A stretch of DNA of 64,000 nucleotides from Cucumis sativus (lineage: Eukaryota; Streptophyta; Magnoliopsida; Cucurbitales; Cucurbitaceae), in the NCBI RefSeq assembly GCF_000004075.3, contig NC_026655.2:24475489-24539488 (forward strand). The letters run 5' to 3'. A model generated the notes under the pieces. That model was not told the DNA's origin. It worked only from the letters and a program-made list of their open reading frames with translations, and ran no database searches. Positions 1-13,394 of this stretch are shown one piece after another; positions within the stretch are counted from its first letter, which is position 1, and the number at the start of each line of letters is the position of its first letter. The position numbers were made by a program, and so were the translations under genes.

Positions 1-936
1 ACCTCTTTGACTTCTTTTCCGGAAATGCGACCGTCAGCATTCTTGTCCACCCTGCAAGATCGTTACCTTCTTGTTAAACCAAGCTCTGTTTCAATGCATA
101 TCCATGGCGCCTATTCTTCTAGAGAGATATACTATTCATAAAAACAACAAGTTTATTCTTACATATCGAAGAAGATTTGAAGCCTTGCATCGAAGCTTTC
201 ATCAATAATTTGCTCCCAAAATTCACGCAGTTCCCCTTTACTTATGGAGTTTGAACTTATCCCTCTTCTTCTAGCCAACGCGTCGAACAACTCACCGGCA
301 AACTCACTCGACTCGTTCATGCCTAATTCATCAACCAATCAAATAACTCTGATGGGTAAATATTTTACAATAATCATTGCTCAAACGTGAGATATACTCA
401 ATATAACTACCTATGCATCTTGCGAATAACGACTTTGGAAGCTCTCCGTTAATAGCGAGTTGATCGAATCGATTCTCAATCTCTGACCAAGCTTCACTTC
501 CGACGCTTTTGGTCATGAATCGTAGGCCATTTAAGGCACGACTTGCACCGGATTTGGTTCGGTCGATTCTATTGAAGCTTTTAGAGGAAGTCATTCGTCT
601 TAGTTCTTGCGAAACTTGTTTCAATTTGAATGATAATTGAGAGCCTAGCGTTGGGCGTTTTGTTTCCAATCGGCTTGCTAGCATTGCTGTTTCTGAATCT
701 CCTCCTCTGATGTTCTGAACGGAGACTGTGTCGTCACGAACGTCTAAGGTAATCTCCACGTACTGATCATCGTCTTTGATTCTCATGGTGCTTCTTGTGC
801 TACTACTGTAGCTGTTTGTTCTTTTGTAGGCGACAGAAGCTCCTGTTAATGGACCGCTGAAGCCGACTCTTTTGGAACTTCCTATGCTCTCTGTATCTGA
901 ACATGAATCCATAGGTTTGTTTTCTTGACTCTCCAT
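1..936 (-). CDS. RBOH: Respiratory burst oxidase homologue (plant NADPH oxidase), N-terminal part
   Basis: Partial gene; the rest lies beyond the left edge. Family role: plasma-membrane NADPH oxidase making apoplastic superoxide, activated by Ca2+ and phosphorylation. Read by hand: exon 1 936-411, exon 2 322-163, exon 3 51-1, all with GT-AG joins and one open frame of about 245 residues. The N terminus has the RBOH marks [22 protein letters not shown] and [13 protein letters not shown]; exon 2 gives the [16 protein letters not shown] stretch; exon 3 opens an EF-hand (DKNADGRIS). I chose the ATG at 936 (MESQENKP). The frame stays open about 60 bases upstream, but only a GTG is found there. The sequence resembles the RBOH D/C group more than F or H/J, but I cannot fix the orthologue. 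The membrane, FAD and NADPH domains are outside the window. Confidence 0.93.
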
Positions 937-3900
937 TGTTGGATCTGAATCTGAATTTTCTTCTCTATTTCTTCTTATATGCACTGCGATATGCACACCA
1001 GGTGTTTGTTGTTATGCCTGAGAGTCAGAAAAGTTAGTAAAAAGTTAGCCATCAACCCAATTATTAATAGTCCAAATATGATGGCTCCCTAAAGGGTAGT
1101 TTAGGGTTTTCAAATCTTATTGTAAGCTTCAATAATTCCAACACTTATGTATTCATTTCTCTTCCCAATGAAAAAGGAAAATCATAGGATAAATCAAAAC
1201 AAACTAGAGGAAGAAAAAAAAATCTAGTGTTGTTCTTTTACTTTTTATTAGATAATAACGAGATGAGTAGTTTATCTATCTTTAAAATGAGTATTCTACA
1301 TGATTTTTCAAGATGGTGTCTCTTTGAGTTTATCAATCTTGATTGGATTTCAATTCCATTTTATTGGACCATAAGAGTAGTCCATCTAGTTTTTTCAACA
1401 TTCCAAAAATTTAAAAAGATGTCATCTCATTTGTTGTGACGAGGAAATGAAAGAGTAGTTGATCTTAGTTTTGTTTTGTTTAGTCTAAAAAGACCAAACA
1501 ATCTCATCTTTCCAGTGTTGGAAAATGGGCATTAACAATTAACTATTATCCTAAGAGTTAAGCTTGTGAAAAACTACACACAAACCAATGCCTAGAGCAG
1601 AGACTATGAACAGAAGGAGGAGAATCAACAACAATATGGGAAAATAACTAACCCAAAAGAACACTAATAATTACGAAACAAAGAAATCAAGAACATTGTA
1701 ATAAAAAAAAGCTAAGATAAGCAAGAGAACATTTTGAATATATTGAATCTGTGTAAGCCGAGCTGACCTTTTTCTGAAATTTGAGTTCTGGGATTGGGAA
1801 ATATATGTAGTCGTTTTTGGTGGAGAATTAGAAGTAGTACAGTTGAAAGAGAAGAATGGGAAAGGTCATGAAGTTTGAAGGTGAAGAAGGGAAAAAGGAA
1901 AGAGCTTTATAGTTGAAGATATGAAGATTATTCAAAGTTTTAATGGAGGGTTTAATTCTAGGGGCGCATCTGGGTTGTGTGGGAGAGAGAGAGAGTGGGG
2001 TTGTTGGCCATTTAGCTGTTTTTCTTCCAAGAACAACATCCTTGCTAATAATATATCCACACTTGGTCAATCTTGTGTAACAATGTTACAATATAACAAA
2101 TGAGGGTGGAAAAGAAAAGAGGAAACCATCCCTAACTTTACCTTTGGTCTTTCCATGAAACTGATCATGATGACTCACCACAATGAAGACTTTTGTTAGA
2201 AATGGGAAAATTGTGGTAACTTTACTATAAACTAAGGCAATGTTTCAAGACTTCCCTTCAAGGTAAGAGCTGTTGAGAAAATAAAATGAATAGGTGATTT
2301 AGATTGATTTACTAAGTGTTTATAAATACATCTTTTACACTTAAAAGTACTTAGGAAGTTAATTCCAACACAACTTAAGATCTCAATTTTACAACAACGT
2401 CAAATTCAAAGACACGTAAAATTATTGATGGAAATATCTCTCATTGAAACAATCCTCCATGACTACATCTTTTAGAAGGTAGGACATGACATTTTTACCA
2501 CTTTTAGAATTTTCACGTACTTTTTACAAGAGTGATACCCTAAAAGGTTTCACACCATTGGAGATAGTTATTATTTCAAACCTATGATCATCCTCACATT
2601 GACATGTGTACGAAAATTTAATACAACAAATGTGTGGATTGACCCTTCTTTTTTAGTGAGATTTTATCTATATTTTAACTCCTTTTTTTTATTGGTATTG
2701 TTTTACAATCAACCAATTCTTAAAATTATAGGATAAAAAATAGGCCTTTGTTAATATTTAAGAATTTTGATTTTTTTTAAGAATAGATTAAAACACCTTT
2801 TATCTTTTCTCTCACCTTGTGATAGAAAACATGAATTAAAGCCATTAATAATTGATAAAGTTATTTAAGTAGATTTTCCAAAATCACTCTCAATTATCTA
2901 TATATATAGAAAATTTTACCATGCAGTATTTTTATAGCAAAATCTATCTTGTGTTAGTCTCTACCATTGAAAGGCATCTATCAATTGATATAAATTTTGT
3001 ATATTTTTAAATTTTTTAACATTCTATTATATTATAATATTTTAGACTTCACTATTATATTCACTATTGTTCCAAGCAAGTTTGCATGTATATGATGTAT
3101 TTCAATCAATGTGTTCAAGTTTTAAGTGCATCATTTGATATCGATTGTTTTTGTTTGTTTTCAACCTTTATATTTGAATTTCAAATCAATGGAAAGAAAA
3201 GAAAAATAAAAAAGCATAACCTACCTGTTGAAATTTTTCTTTTTAATTCTCTTTCAAAATTTAAGTGGAATGTGATTCATTTAGTTTAATAAATGGATCA
3301 AAAATATTAATTGTTCTTTTGATAAAAATTAACGTAAATTTTCAAAAACTAAAGATTTTCTAAAATACAATGAACTAAAATTGAATAAATTTCAAAATTT
3401 AAATATCTTTTGTCCTTTAAATTCAAATTATACAGTTTGTTTTTGTTTTTGCTTCTCTGTTTTTTGCTTTTCATTTTTTTTATTTTGCTTCTTAGGTTAC
3501 AAATGTTTTCAATTAAAAAATTACTTAATACCATTGCGATATTAATTGATATGATATTTAAGAGAAAATTCCATCCAATAATTTACAACATGACATTTCA
3601 ATCATTAAATTCCAATAATTTTTTTTAATGGAGATTTAATTATATATATAAAAAAAGTCTGAAGCATTTGGGTCCATGTGATAATGATTTGATTTTATTT
3701 CTATCTGATCTCTCTCTTTTCCCACACACACACACATACACACATATATAACAACAAATTAAATGGAAAATACATTTAAAGATAATTTCAAATCTGTTAT
3801 TCTATAAAACATGAGATACATAATAATCACTAGTAAATTAGCACGAACTTTTCTACCCTAAAAACGTGTTACCAAACACTTAAATTGGAAACCCTTTAAT

Positions 3901-5424
3901 ACAAAGTTAAGAAAAGTTACAATAATATTAATTCAAAAAACATAGTTATTAAAACAATATATTTTTAGTGTCTAAGGGTAACAAAAGTCAAAGATAATAT
4001 CAAGAAGTTGGATATGAAAAGATTGTTATGATGACGATCAAGATGAAGAGGAAAAGAGTATGTTAAGTTGAGGATATTTAACCAAAACAAAACAAAAATC
4101 AAATGCTTCCCAACTTGCCTACCTACTGCATAACTAAAATGCATCATCATGTGCACTTCACTATCAAATTATATATTATTATTATTATTATTATCATTAT
4201 TTTCTTCTTTGTTCTTATGTCAAAATAATCAAATTAGTTGACAATTTGGTCCTAATCAATCTCCCCCTAACATTTTACTTTTGAGGAATCCAACCCAACA
4301 CAAACTAATTGAATCCAATTGGATAAAAATATTGCTTTTTTTTTTGTTTGTTGTTGTAAAATTGACCCTTATCCATAAAAACATATGGTTTTGGTTACTA
4401 TTATATATTTAAGTATTCTTGGAATTTAAGGTAATTGAACTATTAGTATCATCCTTCTTCTGCCGTCTGCTCTCTTGTTCATGCGCTCTTTAGGAGCTAA
4501 ATTTAGATTTATTTCTATTGAGATATAGATGATGGAGGGATGAATGTAACGTGGTATAAGAGCACTTAGACACGTTGAATCCTTCCAAAAGTTAACAATC
4601 AAGTAATAGGTTTAATTAAATGAACTCTTCCAAGGATTCAATGTACTAATTTATCAAAACAATGGAAACATGTAACCAACCCATTATCAAGTAATAGAAA
4701 TAGTTACAAATAGAAATAGAGGTAATGAACATATTTTCCTTAAATTATGCTTGTGTGTTGAAAGGTGTTTTTGATTCTATTTAGTTTATAGATCGTGTTT
4801 TATACGTAGGGCTGGGGAAAAAGTATCGGGTAGTTGGGATTGACCTCGATCTGATGAGGTATGAGGTAGTGTTGAATGGAAAATGTGTGACAAAAGTGAC
4901 ATCTTGGATTAGAGATAACTATTATCGTACTAACCCATGTCTAGATATTTGATCTTAAGAGATAATCTTACTTCTGATTTGTCTCTTGGATGATATGAAT
5001 TTGGCTTAAAGAGATTAATCTCTTTAGTTCATTGTTCTTCTTCAGTGAAGCCTTGGATCTTTAAGCAAAAAATTAGAATTGTCTTATCAGATGTTAACTA
5101 ACAAAATATACATATGTATGTATGTATAAAAAAAAAAGTAAACTTTCAGCAACACATTTCACATTTTCAAAGCACTCTGTGTGATAGACTTGTCATAAAA
5201 ATAGTATTTTCAAAAAGTTATTCTAAATTTATGAGATATAGATATATCTATGACTATATATGTATGTATATATGACTATATATGTATGTGTTGTTATTAA
5301 TATTGTTGTAAACCTTTCCTATTCCTTAAAGGTTGAAAGCACACATCATTTGACAGAGTTGGTTCGTTTTTGGCTTTTATTTGCTTGAAGTTTAGCTGAA
5401 CACACATACTTATATGGAATTTTA
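937..5424. other. Intergenic, AT-rich; includes upstream region of the RBOH gene
   Basis: No gene that I can support. The first kilobase or so should hold the RBOH promoter and leader; a CT/GA-rich patch near 1840-2000 could be leader sequence on the minus strand, but no splice model is convincing. An ATT microsatellite lies at about 4173-4192 and a short AC run near 3724-3740. Duplicated TATGACTATATATGTATG units occur near 5249-5290. All open frames here are short and of low complexity. Confidence 0.6.
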
Positions 5425-5433
5425 TTATATATA

Positions 5434-5499
<66 letters not shown>

Positions 5500-5500
5500 A
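5425..5500. repeat. AT dinucleotide microsatellite
   Basis: About 75 bases of nearly pure alternating A and T, broken only by a few TT or AA steps. It is self-complementary and so could extrude a hairpin. Length is likely to vary between accessions. Confidence 0.9.
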
Positions 5501-8500
5501 AGTTAACCTTACAATGGATCATAATAATAAGTTAAAACTTTCAACTTTCAAACCTGATATTTGTTAAATGTTAAAAAAGTTTATAATAGCATTATAAACT
5601 TTCAAATAGGGTCTACAAGTTTTTGGCAGTAAGATCTTGTATTATTCTTTGGGTTGTTTTGTTGTTTCCTTGTAGAGAGACTTTCCTTTGTTGTATTTCC
5701 TAATATGTTGTGGGATTTTCTCCTACTTTGTGTTGTTCTAGAACCTTAACGGCCGTTTATGATCCTTTCCTTTTTCAAGGGTTGACCTAAACGTTGCGTT
5801 GTTTTGTGAGTTTGTGTGGTTGTAGAAAAAATAAGATAATCTAGTTAGTCATGTTGTTCGGGTCATGGTCTTTCATTAAAGCATGTCTGTCTGGAAGAAA
5901 ATCAGAACAAAGGATAGTAAACCAAGTAACTTTCTAGTGTGATCTTGTTGTTATTCAATATAGTATATTGAACCATTACGCTGTGTACTTGTTATCCTTT
6001 CAAAGTCTAGTGAATATTTCTTCTTAATTGGACATAGTCTTGCAAATGTAGGTGTTGTTATGCCGAATTGAGTTAACAAGTTGCTTGAACATATTTTTCT
6101 CTATTATTGTCTCTGACTTTGTTCGTCATTTTGTTTTTGACATTTGGTCCAGTATTATTAGTCTTCTTAATAATACTCTTTGTTTTTCAAATTTAAAAAA
6201 TGGGTGAAAGATATATTTAAAAAAAAATAAAAATTCAAATATACCAAAATATTTACAAAATATAGCAAAATTTTAGATCTACCACTAATAAACACCGACA
6301 AACTTCTAAATTTTTGCTCTTTTTTGTAAATATTTTGAACCGTTCTGACATTGACAATAATCCCGAATGTTCCCGAATGTTTCAAATCAAGCAAGACATA
6401 ATTATTATTCAAAATTGTCCTAACATCTTGTGTTAAAAGTTCATCACATCCAAAATTTCCTTAATTCAAACATAAAAAGAGAAACCCTAATGGGACATTC
6501 CCACTTGTGTATTCATCATTATATAGATATTTTGAATAGTAATAGAGCCTAACAATACTATTGTGGCTATATATATAACTCAATAGATTAATAAATTAAC
6601 TATGTGTGTGGTAACTTTATATATATAATATATATATAAACAAATAATTAGAAAGATATTAGAGAATAGATTTGGTGAATGGTTTTTTAATGGGTCAGCC
6701 CTTAATTAAGCAGCCTCTTGATTTCAATTATGAAACCAAAAAAGAATTATAAAGAAATATGAATAGAAGCCAACTCTGTTTGACCTAATTCATCTTGGTT
6801 GGATGTGGGGATTTTTTTTGGTCAACATATGAAAAAGCACTACATAATTAATATTAATGCAAAGAAAAAACTTTGTGTTTCAAACTAATTAGTATTTTTA
6901 GGGAATAATACACACTATCTTCTATAAAAGAAAATAATTAATTAATATAAGATTTGGTTGTGTTAGGGAAAATAAATACTTTTGGTTATCTAAATTTAAA
7001 TAAAAGTAATAATAGGGATTATCGAATTTTAGTTGATAATGATTTAGTATAATGATGGTTTTTTTAATTTTAGTGGTGAAAAATATTATTGAGACTTATT
7101 GAAATTTGGTATGTATTGTAGATGGATAAATTTATTTATTTATTAATTTAGAGAATTGAAGTTGAGATTTAATTTTGATAAGATATAAATTTAAGTGTTA
7201 TAGATTTGAAAGTATAAGAGCAAGTTGTTTCTCATAATTAAACTTTAATATAATAACTTAAATTTGTTACGAATTTAAAAGCATAAACACTAAATTTTAT
7301 TACAAACTAAAGTTAGGGATATAACTAAGATGAAATTTGGTTTTTGACCACGGTTTTTCACGTCTTTTTTATTACTAGTTATATGACTTACGTTTCGTGC
7401 CAATTCAGTTAGTGTTCTTTTAAGTAACGTCGAATTTGTTATTTTAATTATTAAAGTTCGAAATTAAGAGTACAAACAATATTTATACTATATATATAAA
7501 TAAATAAATAAAGGTGTAGTTATATGTGAAACCCACTCTCTCAATAGTAACTTAGCAAAGTCTCATTGTGTAGAAACATAAGGGAAAAAGGAACAATCAC
7601 TTTCACTTTATATTTTATGTGTTTTGATTAAAATATGAATTTGATTTTGTCTCCTAACCACATTAATTTATGACTTAAAGTTTCTTATAGATTAAGCTTC
7701 TTAATTTATTTGTGTGCCTCACATATTTGACTCTCCCCATTTCAATGAGTTTAACCTAATTATTAAAACATTTGTGTGACTTATCTTTAATGAAAAATAT
7801 TGCTAAAAATATGAGTGATAGTGATAGACGACATTAGCAGAGCAAAATATTGATAGAAGTTTACCAACGACTATGATCGATAGAATATGAATTTTTCATA
7901 TTTTGTAAATATTTTAGTTTATTATGGTGTATTTGAGAATGATGGTTCAATAAAAATAATTTTATTTAATTAAGTATTCTAACCCTTTCTAACTAATCAT
8001 TTTTCACTAATTAACTCCTTAAAACATGATCAAACTATATACATTATTTGACCTTTCACCTTTTGAAAAAGAAAAAACAAAAATAAAATGTGATTAGTAA
8101 CAAAGTTAATTAACCAAAAATAAAGTAATTAAGAAAGGAGGTAATTTATTGATTTGACTTAAAATATTTGATAATCTCTAATTAACAATGAACTTAATTA
8201 ACTTGTGTTTCCACACATACCTAAATTAATGATATGTTAATTAAAGTAATATTGTTTTAGGTCTTTAATAAAGCTTTTAGTTTGGATATGGATTATAATG
8301 TGATGTGTTAAAACCAAAACAAAACAACTTAGCTTTTGACATAAAGATAAAGAAAAACAACTTCAAGTAATAAATTATTTCATTTTTTACCTAAAAAGGA
8401 AAAAAAAAAAAAAGGGTTTAGTTCTCAAAATAACATTGTGGATGGAAACATATATTTGATATGAGAAACCCTAAAATTTTTAGTGAAATTTCCAAATGTG

Positions 8501-8877
8501 ACCCTAAATTTGGAGAGAAATAGATAAATCATCGGAAATAGAGATCAATTTTTTTTTCACCTCTAAAATAAAAAATCATGTTAATTACTCGTTAAACTAA
8601 ACGAATCGACTTTGACATTTGTTTCTTTTAAGCTAAGCATTTCATACGTTTTTCTTAGATATGTAATATATTGTATTAATTATTATATATAGAACATGAC
8701 GTGGAATGTCAAGTTGTGAATATTGAAAATTTATATGAGTGTACGTGTAATTATGAAATAAGTTAAGTTATATCTCAAATTTTCACTTTTTCAGCCTAAA
8801 ACCAAAATAATTTATCATTCGTAAAATAAAATAATAGCCATAAATATAACAAGAGATTCAAAATAATTAAGTATATA
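5501..8877. other. Intergenic, AT-rich
   Basis: No gene seen. The less AT-rich part, about 5590-6160, could be an old repeat-derived segment but I cannot name a family. At 7805-7935 and more weakly at 6240-6330 there are scraps resembling the repeat at 8878-9115 (GATAGAAGTTTACC, TATAGCAAAATTTTAG). Confidence 0.45.
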
Positions 8878-9115
8878 ATAACATTTTTAAAAAATTACAA
8901 ATATAGTAAAATTCGTCAAAATCTATCAATGATAGAAGTCTATCACTAATAGATAAACCATGTTGCAATATATTGGTTTATCACTAATAAACTATACGAG
9001 TCTATAAAGTCCATCATCGATAAATTTTTCTATATTTACAATTTTTTAAAACGATGTTTTATTATGGATCATTATTCTTAAAATTGCTATCTATTATAAT
9101 TTTCCTAAAATAAAC
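8878..9115. repeat. Dispersed AT-rich repeat with CTATCA/TGATAG palindromes
   Basis: The stretch opens with ATTACAAATATAGTAAAATT and closes with similar sequence in inverted sense (TCTATATTTACAATTTTTTA). Between them are repeated palindromic words such as CTATCAATGATAG and CTATCACTAATAG. This reads as a short non-autonomous, MITE-like element. Weaker relatives occur near 6240-6330, 7805-7935 and 57750-57860. I recall such elements as common in cucurbits, but cannot confirm a family name. Confidence 0.45.
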
Positions 9116-11265
9116 CATCTTACCTGCCCAAACTCTTATTTAGGCCAAAGCCCAAAACAATATTAGCTTGGGAGTCCCTTAATGGGCCGAAGACATAACC
9201 CTAAATGGATAAATGGGCCAAAGCCCAAGACAAGCTTTCAGAAAATGTCAAACACTTTGCCTCTCATTGCAAGCAAATAATTTTGGCAAATTTGATGACT
9301 CATCTTCTTCTACAACTTTTATTTCTAACATTCTTGAAAAACTTCAAGACCCAACAAAAGTGTAGAAACATCAAATTAACAAATACCTAATCAATAGAAT
9401 ATAACAAAAACAAACATACTTCCACTTCAATTAAATACTACCAACCGATATATCTTTTCCAATACGAAACACTTGTTCTTGAAAAAAAAATCGCAAAGTC
9501 CTTGACCTAGGTCCCAACGACCTTAGCAACTCCTCGAGTCTTTCATTTTGATGCTCTTATTCACACACGTGTTAATTCATTAGAACATCATACAATCGGA
9601 GGTTAATTCACGATAACCACCAACAGCTTTATTCCTATTTTAAGTGTATGTGCAAGAGCAACAAACAAAATAGATTATTCAAACAAAGAATCCACGAACC
9701 ACTTTAATTAATAATGTAATAAAAATTAAAGGAGAGAACGAATATATACTATTAATTTTCCAATATTAATAATAATGTTCACCAATATGTTAAATATCCA
9801 TAAATAATATAAAAAGGTTTTCTTTATATTTTTATGGAATTGAAAACCATAAAATGATACATTCTTCATTCTACAATGCAAACAAAAATTCCTTTCTCCT
9901 AATTATTGTTTGTTTCTTTTAAAGTAATCATATGGGAGATGACACTTTGCTCAATAATGTATATATAGAATCATTTCCTTTGAAGGAAACTTTGGAATTA
10001 TTTTAAAATCAATCAATTATTATTGTTTTAATTTTCAAACATTGGATACTTTCTTTCAACACAAAATAAATAAATCAAATGTGTGCATTTAATATTTCTT
10101 TCTTTCTTATGGCTATGAAATTAATTACAAATTTGGTTCAAAGTAGTTGATAGCATTATTATGTTACATATCTAATATGAAGATGGTCCTTCCTTAGATT
10201 GGGTTTTTGAAAATATATATTCATTGCCTTAAATCTATAAGTAAATGGAAAACTTTTTTAAAAAATTTATCTCTTTCCAACTTTCACTAAAATAATTACG
10301 AAAAAAACTCATAAAATATCACAAACGATGATGAAATTGTTTATGAATTTATCTAAAATCACTTTTCAAAATGCTTTTGATTACATGTAAAATCAAACTC
10401 GTATAAAATTTTTAAAATAATCATCTTATAATAAATTTGGATAAAAAAATAGGTTAAAACAATAAGTCTACTTTTATAATCATTATGGCTAAATCATAAC
10501 AATCTATTTCTAATTTATTAAACACCCTAATATGATTTTTCAACTTCAAAACTTTATAAGACAATATTTTTTATCTTGAAAGCTACAATCCTTTCGAACC
10601 GAACTTAAATTCTAAATAGTTAATTGCTATCGTGAATTGAATTCATTTTCTAATATTTTTGGATTTATATAATTAACGTTGTCATTAATATAAATCATGA
10701 AAGTATTGAAGATAATTTATTCTTTGACTTTGTTATTTCCAATGATTCTTATAATTATTTTTCCATTTTAGACTTTTGGTGATATGTCTTTTCATAAGTG
10801 AAATTAACATATCTGATATATGTTCTATTTTTTGTCATTTATATTCTATTTTTTCACCATGTTATCTCTACGATTAACCAAACACGTGTTTGAAGGTCGA
10901 AAAGCTACGGTTAACTCTAACTTCATAACATTTGGCCAATGAGGACAAATTTTACAATTTGAAAGCAATTTGCAAATCAGCAGAAAGTAAGGGTAAAAGG
11001 AACAATGAGAAATATGTGTATAAATGTCAGACTCGGTTTACTCAAATGTCAGTTGAACTAAATTCATGTTGGTTTAAGTGTGAATTATTAATAAACTATG
11101 TTACTATATAACTCAATGATATATACATTACATAAAACTATAATTGAACTTGTGTGACTATAACATCTATACACAATATGAAGTATAGAATTGCGTATAG
11201 AATCAATTAATTGGTATATTTGTGTAAATTTGTAATTGATTACTTACATAATTTTAATACATCAG
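9116..11265. other. Intergenic, AT-rich
   Basis: No gene seen. Near 9140-9230 the words GGCCAAAGCCCAA and GGGCCAAAGCCCAAG recur within 90 bases, a pattern often found in plant repeats. Open frames are short. Confidence 0.45.
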
Positions 11266-11530
11266 TGTTAGGATCTATGCCATAAAGCCTAGTAATAATG
11301 AATATGTTATTCAATAATTATATAATTATTCTATTGTAACAATAAAGTAGCTATTACAATAATAATTAAAAAAAAAAAGTTTGTTAGTATAGTCACCACC
11401 AATATGGATTGATATATAACTTTTTCAAATAATTTGGTTTAAATTGTTTATGTCGAGACATGTGAGTAAAACAAAACTATCTTATTTCTATAGGATTGGA
11501 CCGGATATAATTCAAATCTTTTTCTACTAC
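11266..11530 (+). mobile_element. Possible decayed Ty1/copia LTR fragment
   Basis: The segment begins TGTTAGGATCTATGCCATAA and ends near a GGATTGGACCGGATAT stretch. Both resemble words I associate with cucurbit copia LTRs. No partner LTR, coding region or target duplication was found. If real, it is an old, broken solo fragment. Confidence 0.25.
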
Positions 11531-13394
11531 AATTTTTATTTTATTTTTTTGTTAATAGTATTTCCTACCTATCATTTTTGGATATACTACTGTGTATATT
11601 TTCATCTTATATTTAATTTTTTTTATTAAGTTGAAAGTGCCTTGAGAAAATGTCATTATTTTGTTTATACGTTAATAAGGCACACACCCACATTACAAAT
11701 TTATAGTGGGTGGAAATGACTCTAACAAGTGATTTAGAAACTACCATTTTAGTGACTTTTCTAAATAGAGAATTAGCTAGAAATGTAATTTGGCAAGATA
11801 AAATTAACTTTCATATAAGTATGATTAGTAGTTCTGTTAATGGTGATTTGAACACATTTTCTTTTTTAATTTAAAAAAATTGTTTTTAAGGTTTAGTTTA
11901 AAAAACACATACTATTAGTTTTCAAATTTTCATTTTAAATTTTACTTTTTGACTTTTTTTCACTTGTACTTATTTTCTATCATTAGTGTTATTTAAAAAT
12001 TAAAATAACTATGGTATTTTTCATTCCTATTAAATTTTTTATTAAAAGTTCTTAGTACTCTCTATTAACAACATTTTATAATTTAGGTAATGTATGGAAA
12101 TCAAACTCAAAATTTTAATAAGTTGAAATTCAACCAAATGAAAACTATAATATCTAAAATCACCCAACTAAAAAGATATTTTCAAAATTACTATATTTAT
12201 TTTGGTTTGGTTGTGGGTTTGGAGTTTCTCTCACCTCAAAAGGTTGGAAGAAAGAGAGAAAGAAAAAACAAAAAAAAAAAAGAAAAAATTGGAAAGTTGG
12301 AAACAACCAATAAGAAAGAGAAATGTGGGCTTTAAACCCATCTTTGCTTCCCATTATTTAGTCATCAAAACTTCTCCCTTTTCCTATTTCTGCTTTCATT
12401 TCTTTTCCCTTTCATATCAACAAACCTCATCACATGAGAAAGGGATGGACCATTTATTTTCTCTTATGTTCTATCATCAATCCATCTCCACTTCTCTATC
12501 ATGTTTTTTCTTTTTCTAAAAAAATACTCAGTATATACATTTTGATACACTCTCATACAATTATTAGTTTTAAACCGTATAAATGGAAACTTTTTTTTTT
12601 TTGTTCTTACACCATACCAAAATTCTTCCTTTCTTAAGACTGTGTTTACTTACATCTCCACCACCTCCATTTTGTCCCCACCTTAACCTATTTTCTCCCT
12701 CTCCTCCTCTTCTCTCTCTTAATTATGAAGTTGGTGAAAACTTATGGCTCCCGTCTTCCTCCATCTGTTTGGCAACTCCATTACAAACAAAGGTCCCACA
12801 GCATACTTTTTCTCTTCAATGTCTTGAGATTCTATCAACAGTTTTTTTAATGTTAATCAACTAAACCCACCCCTCTCTTTTCATCTCACAAATCCAACCA
12901 TTTCAGCATTAGATTCAAGTTTTTTTTTTAGTCTCTAAAAGCAAATCTAATGTATATGATTACCTTCAAAAAGTTCTGAATCACGGATCAAGAAGCAGAG
13001 GAAAAGTATGTTTAACTTTTTTCTAACACAAAGCAGAAGAAACAAAACAAGACAACAGATTGGAGTTTTGAGTTTAGTGAAAGTGAACTTTTTAATGGTG
13101 TTTCTGCAGATGAGGATTATGGGGCTAATGACTGAAGAGAAAAATAAAGAGTGAATCGAAAGAAAAGTAAGGAAGGTCAATTTACATACCCAAAAACAAA
13201 CAACTGCCATGTTCAGAGAGGTTCCTTGGAGTAGCATTAAAGACTCTCTTCTTCATGTTCCTCTTCCTCTTTGCTATGGAATCTTCCTGCAGTACCCAAC
13301 ATTAGGTTCAATGATGTGAAAAGAACAGACTTTTTTTTTTCTTTTTGGAAGAAATTCTTACTTCGGTTTTGATGAGAACTTGATTGAAGAGAAA
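11531..13394 (+). other. Upstream region of the formin gene
   Basis: AT-rich to about 12600, then CT-rich (12640-12720), as plant core promoters and leaders often are. A plausible TATA element (GTATATACATTTTG) lies near 12530. The leader may be long or spliced. The low-complexity open frames around 12090-12860 are not genes. Confidence 0.4.

Noticed and set aside
937-996. In-frame extension of the RBOH reading frame upstream of the ATG at 936
   Set aside because: It starts with GTG, not ATG, and adds residues not typical of the family. The ATG at 936 gives a normal RBOH N terminus.
12090-12864. Several overlapping short open frames before the formin gene
   Set aside because: Low-complexity (Lys-, Phe- or Ser-rich) translations of A/T- and CT-rich DNA, with no motif and no consistent splice model.
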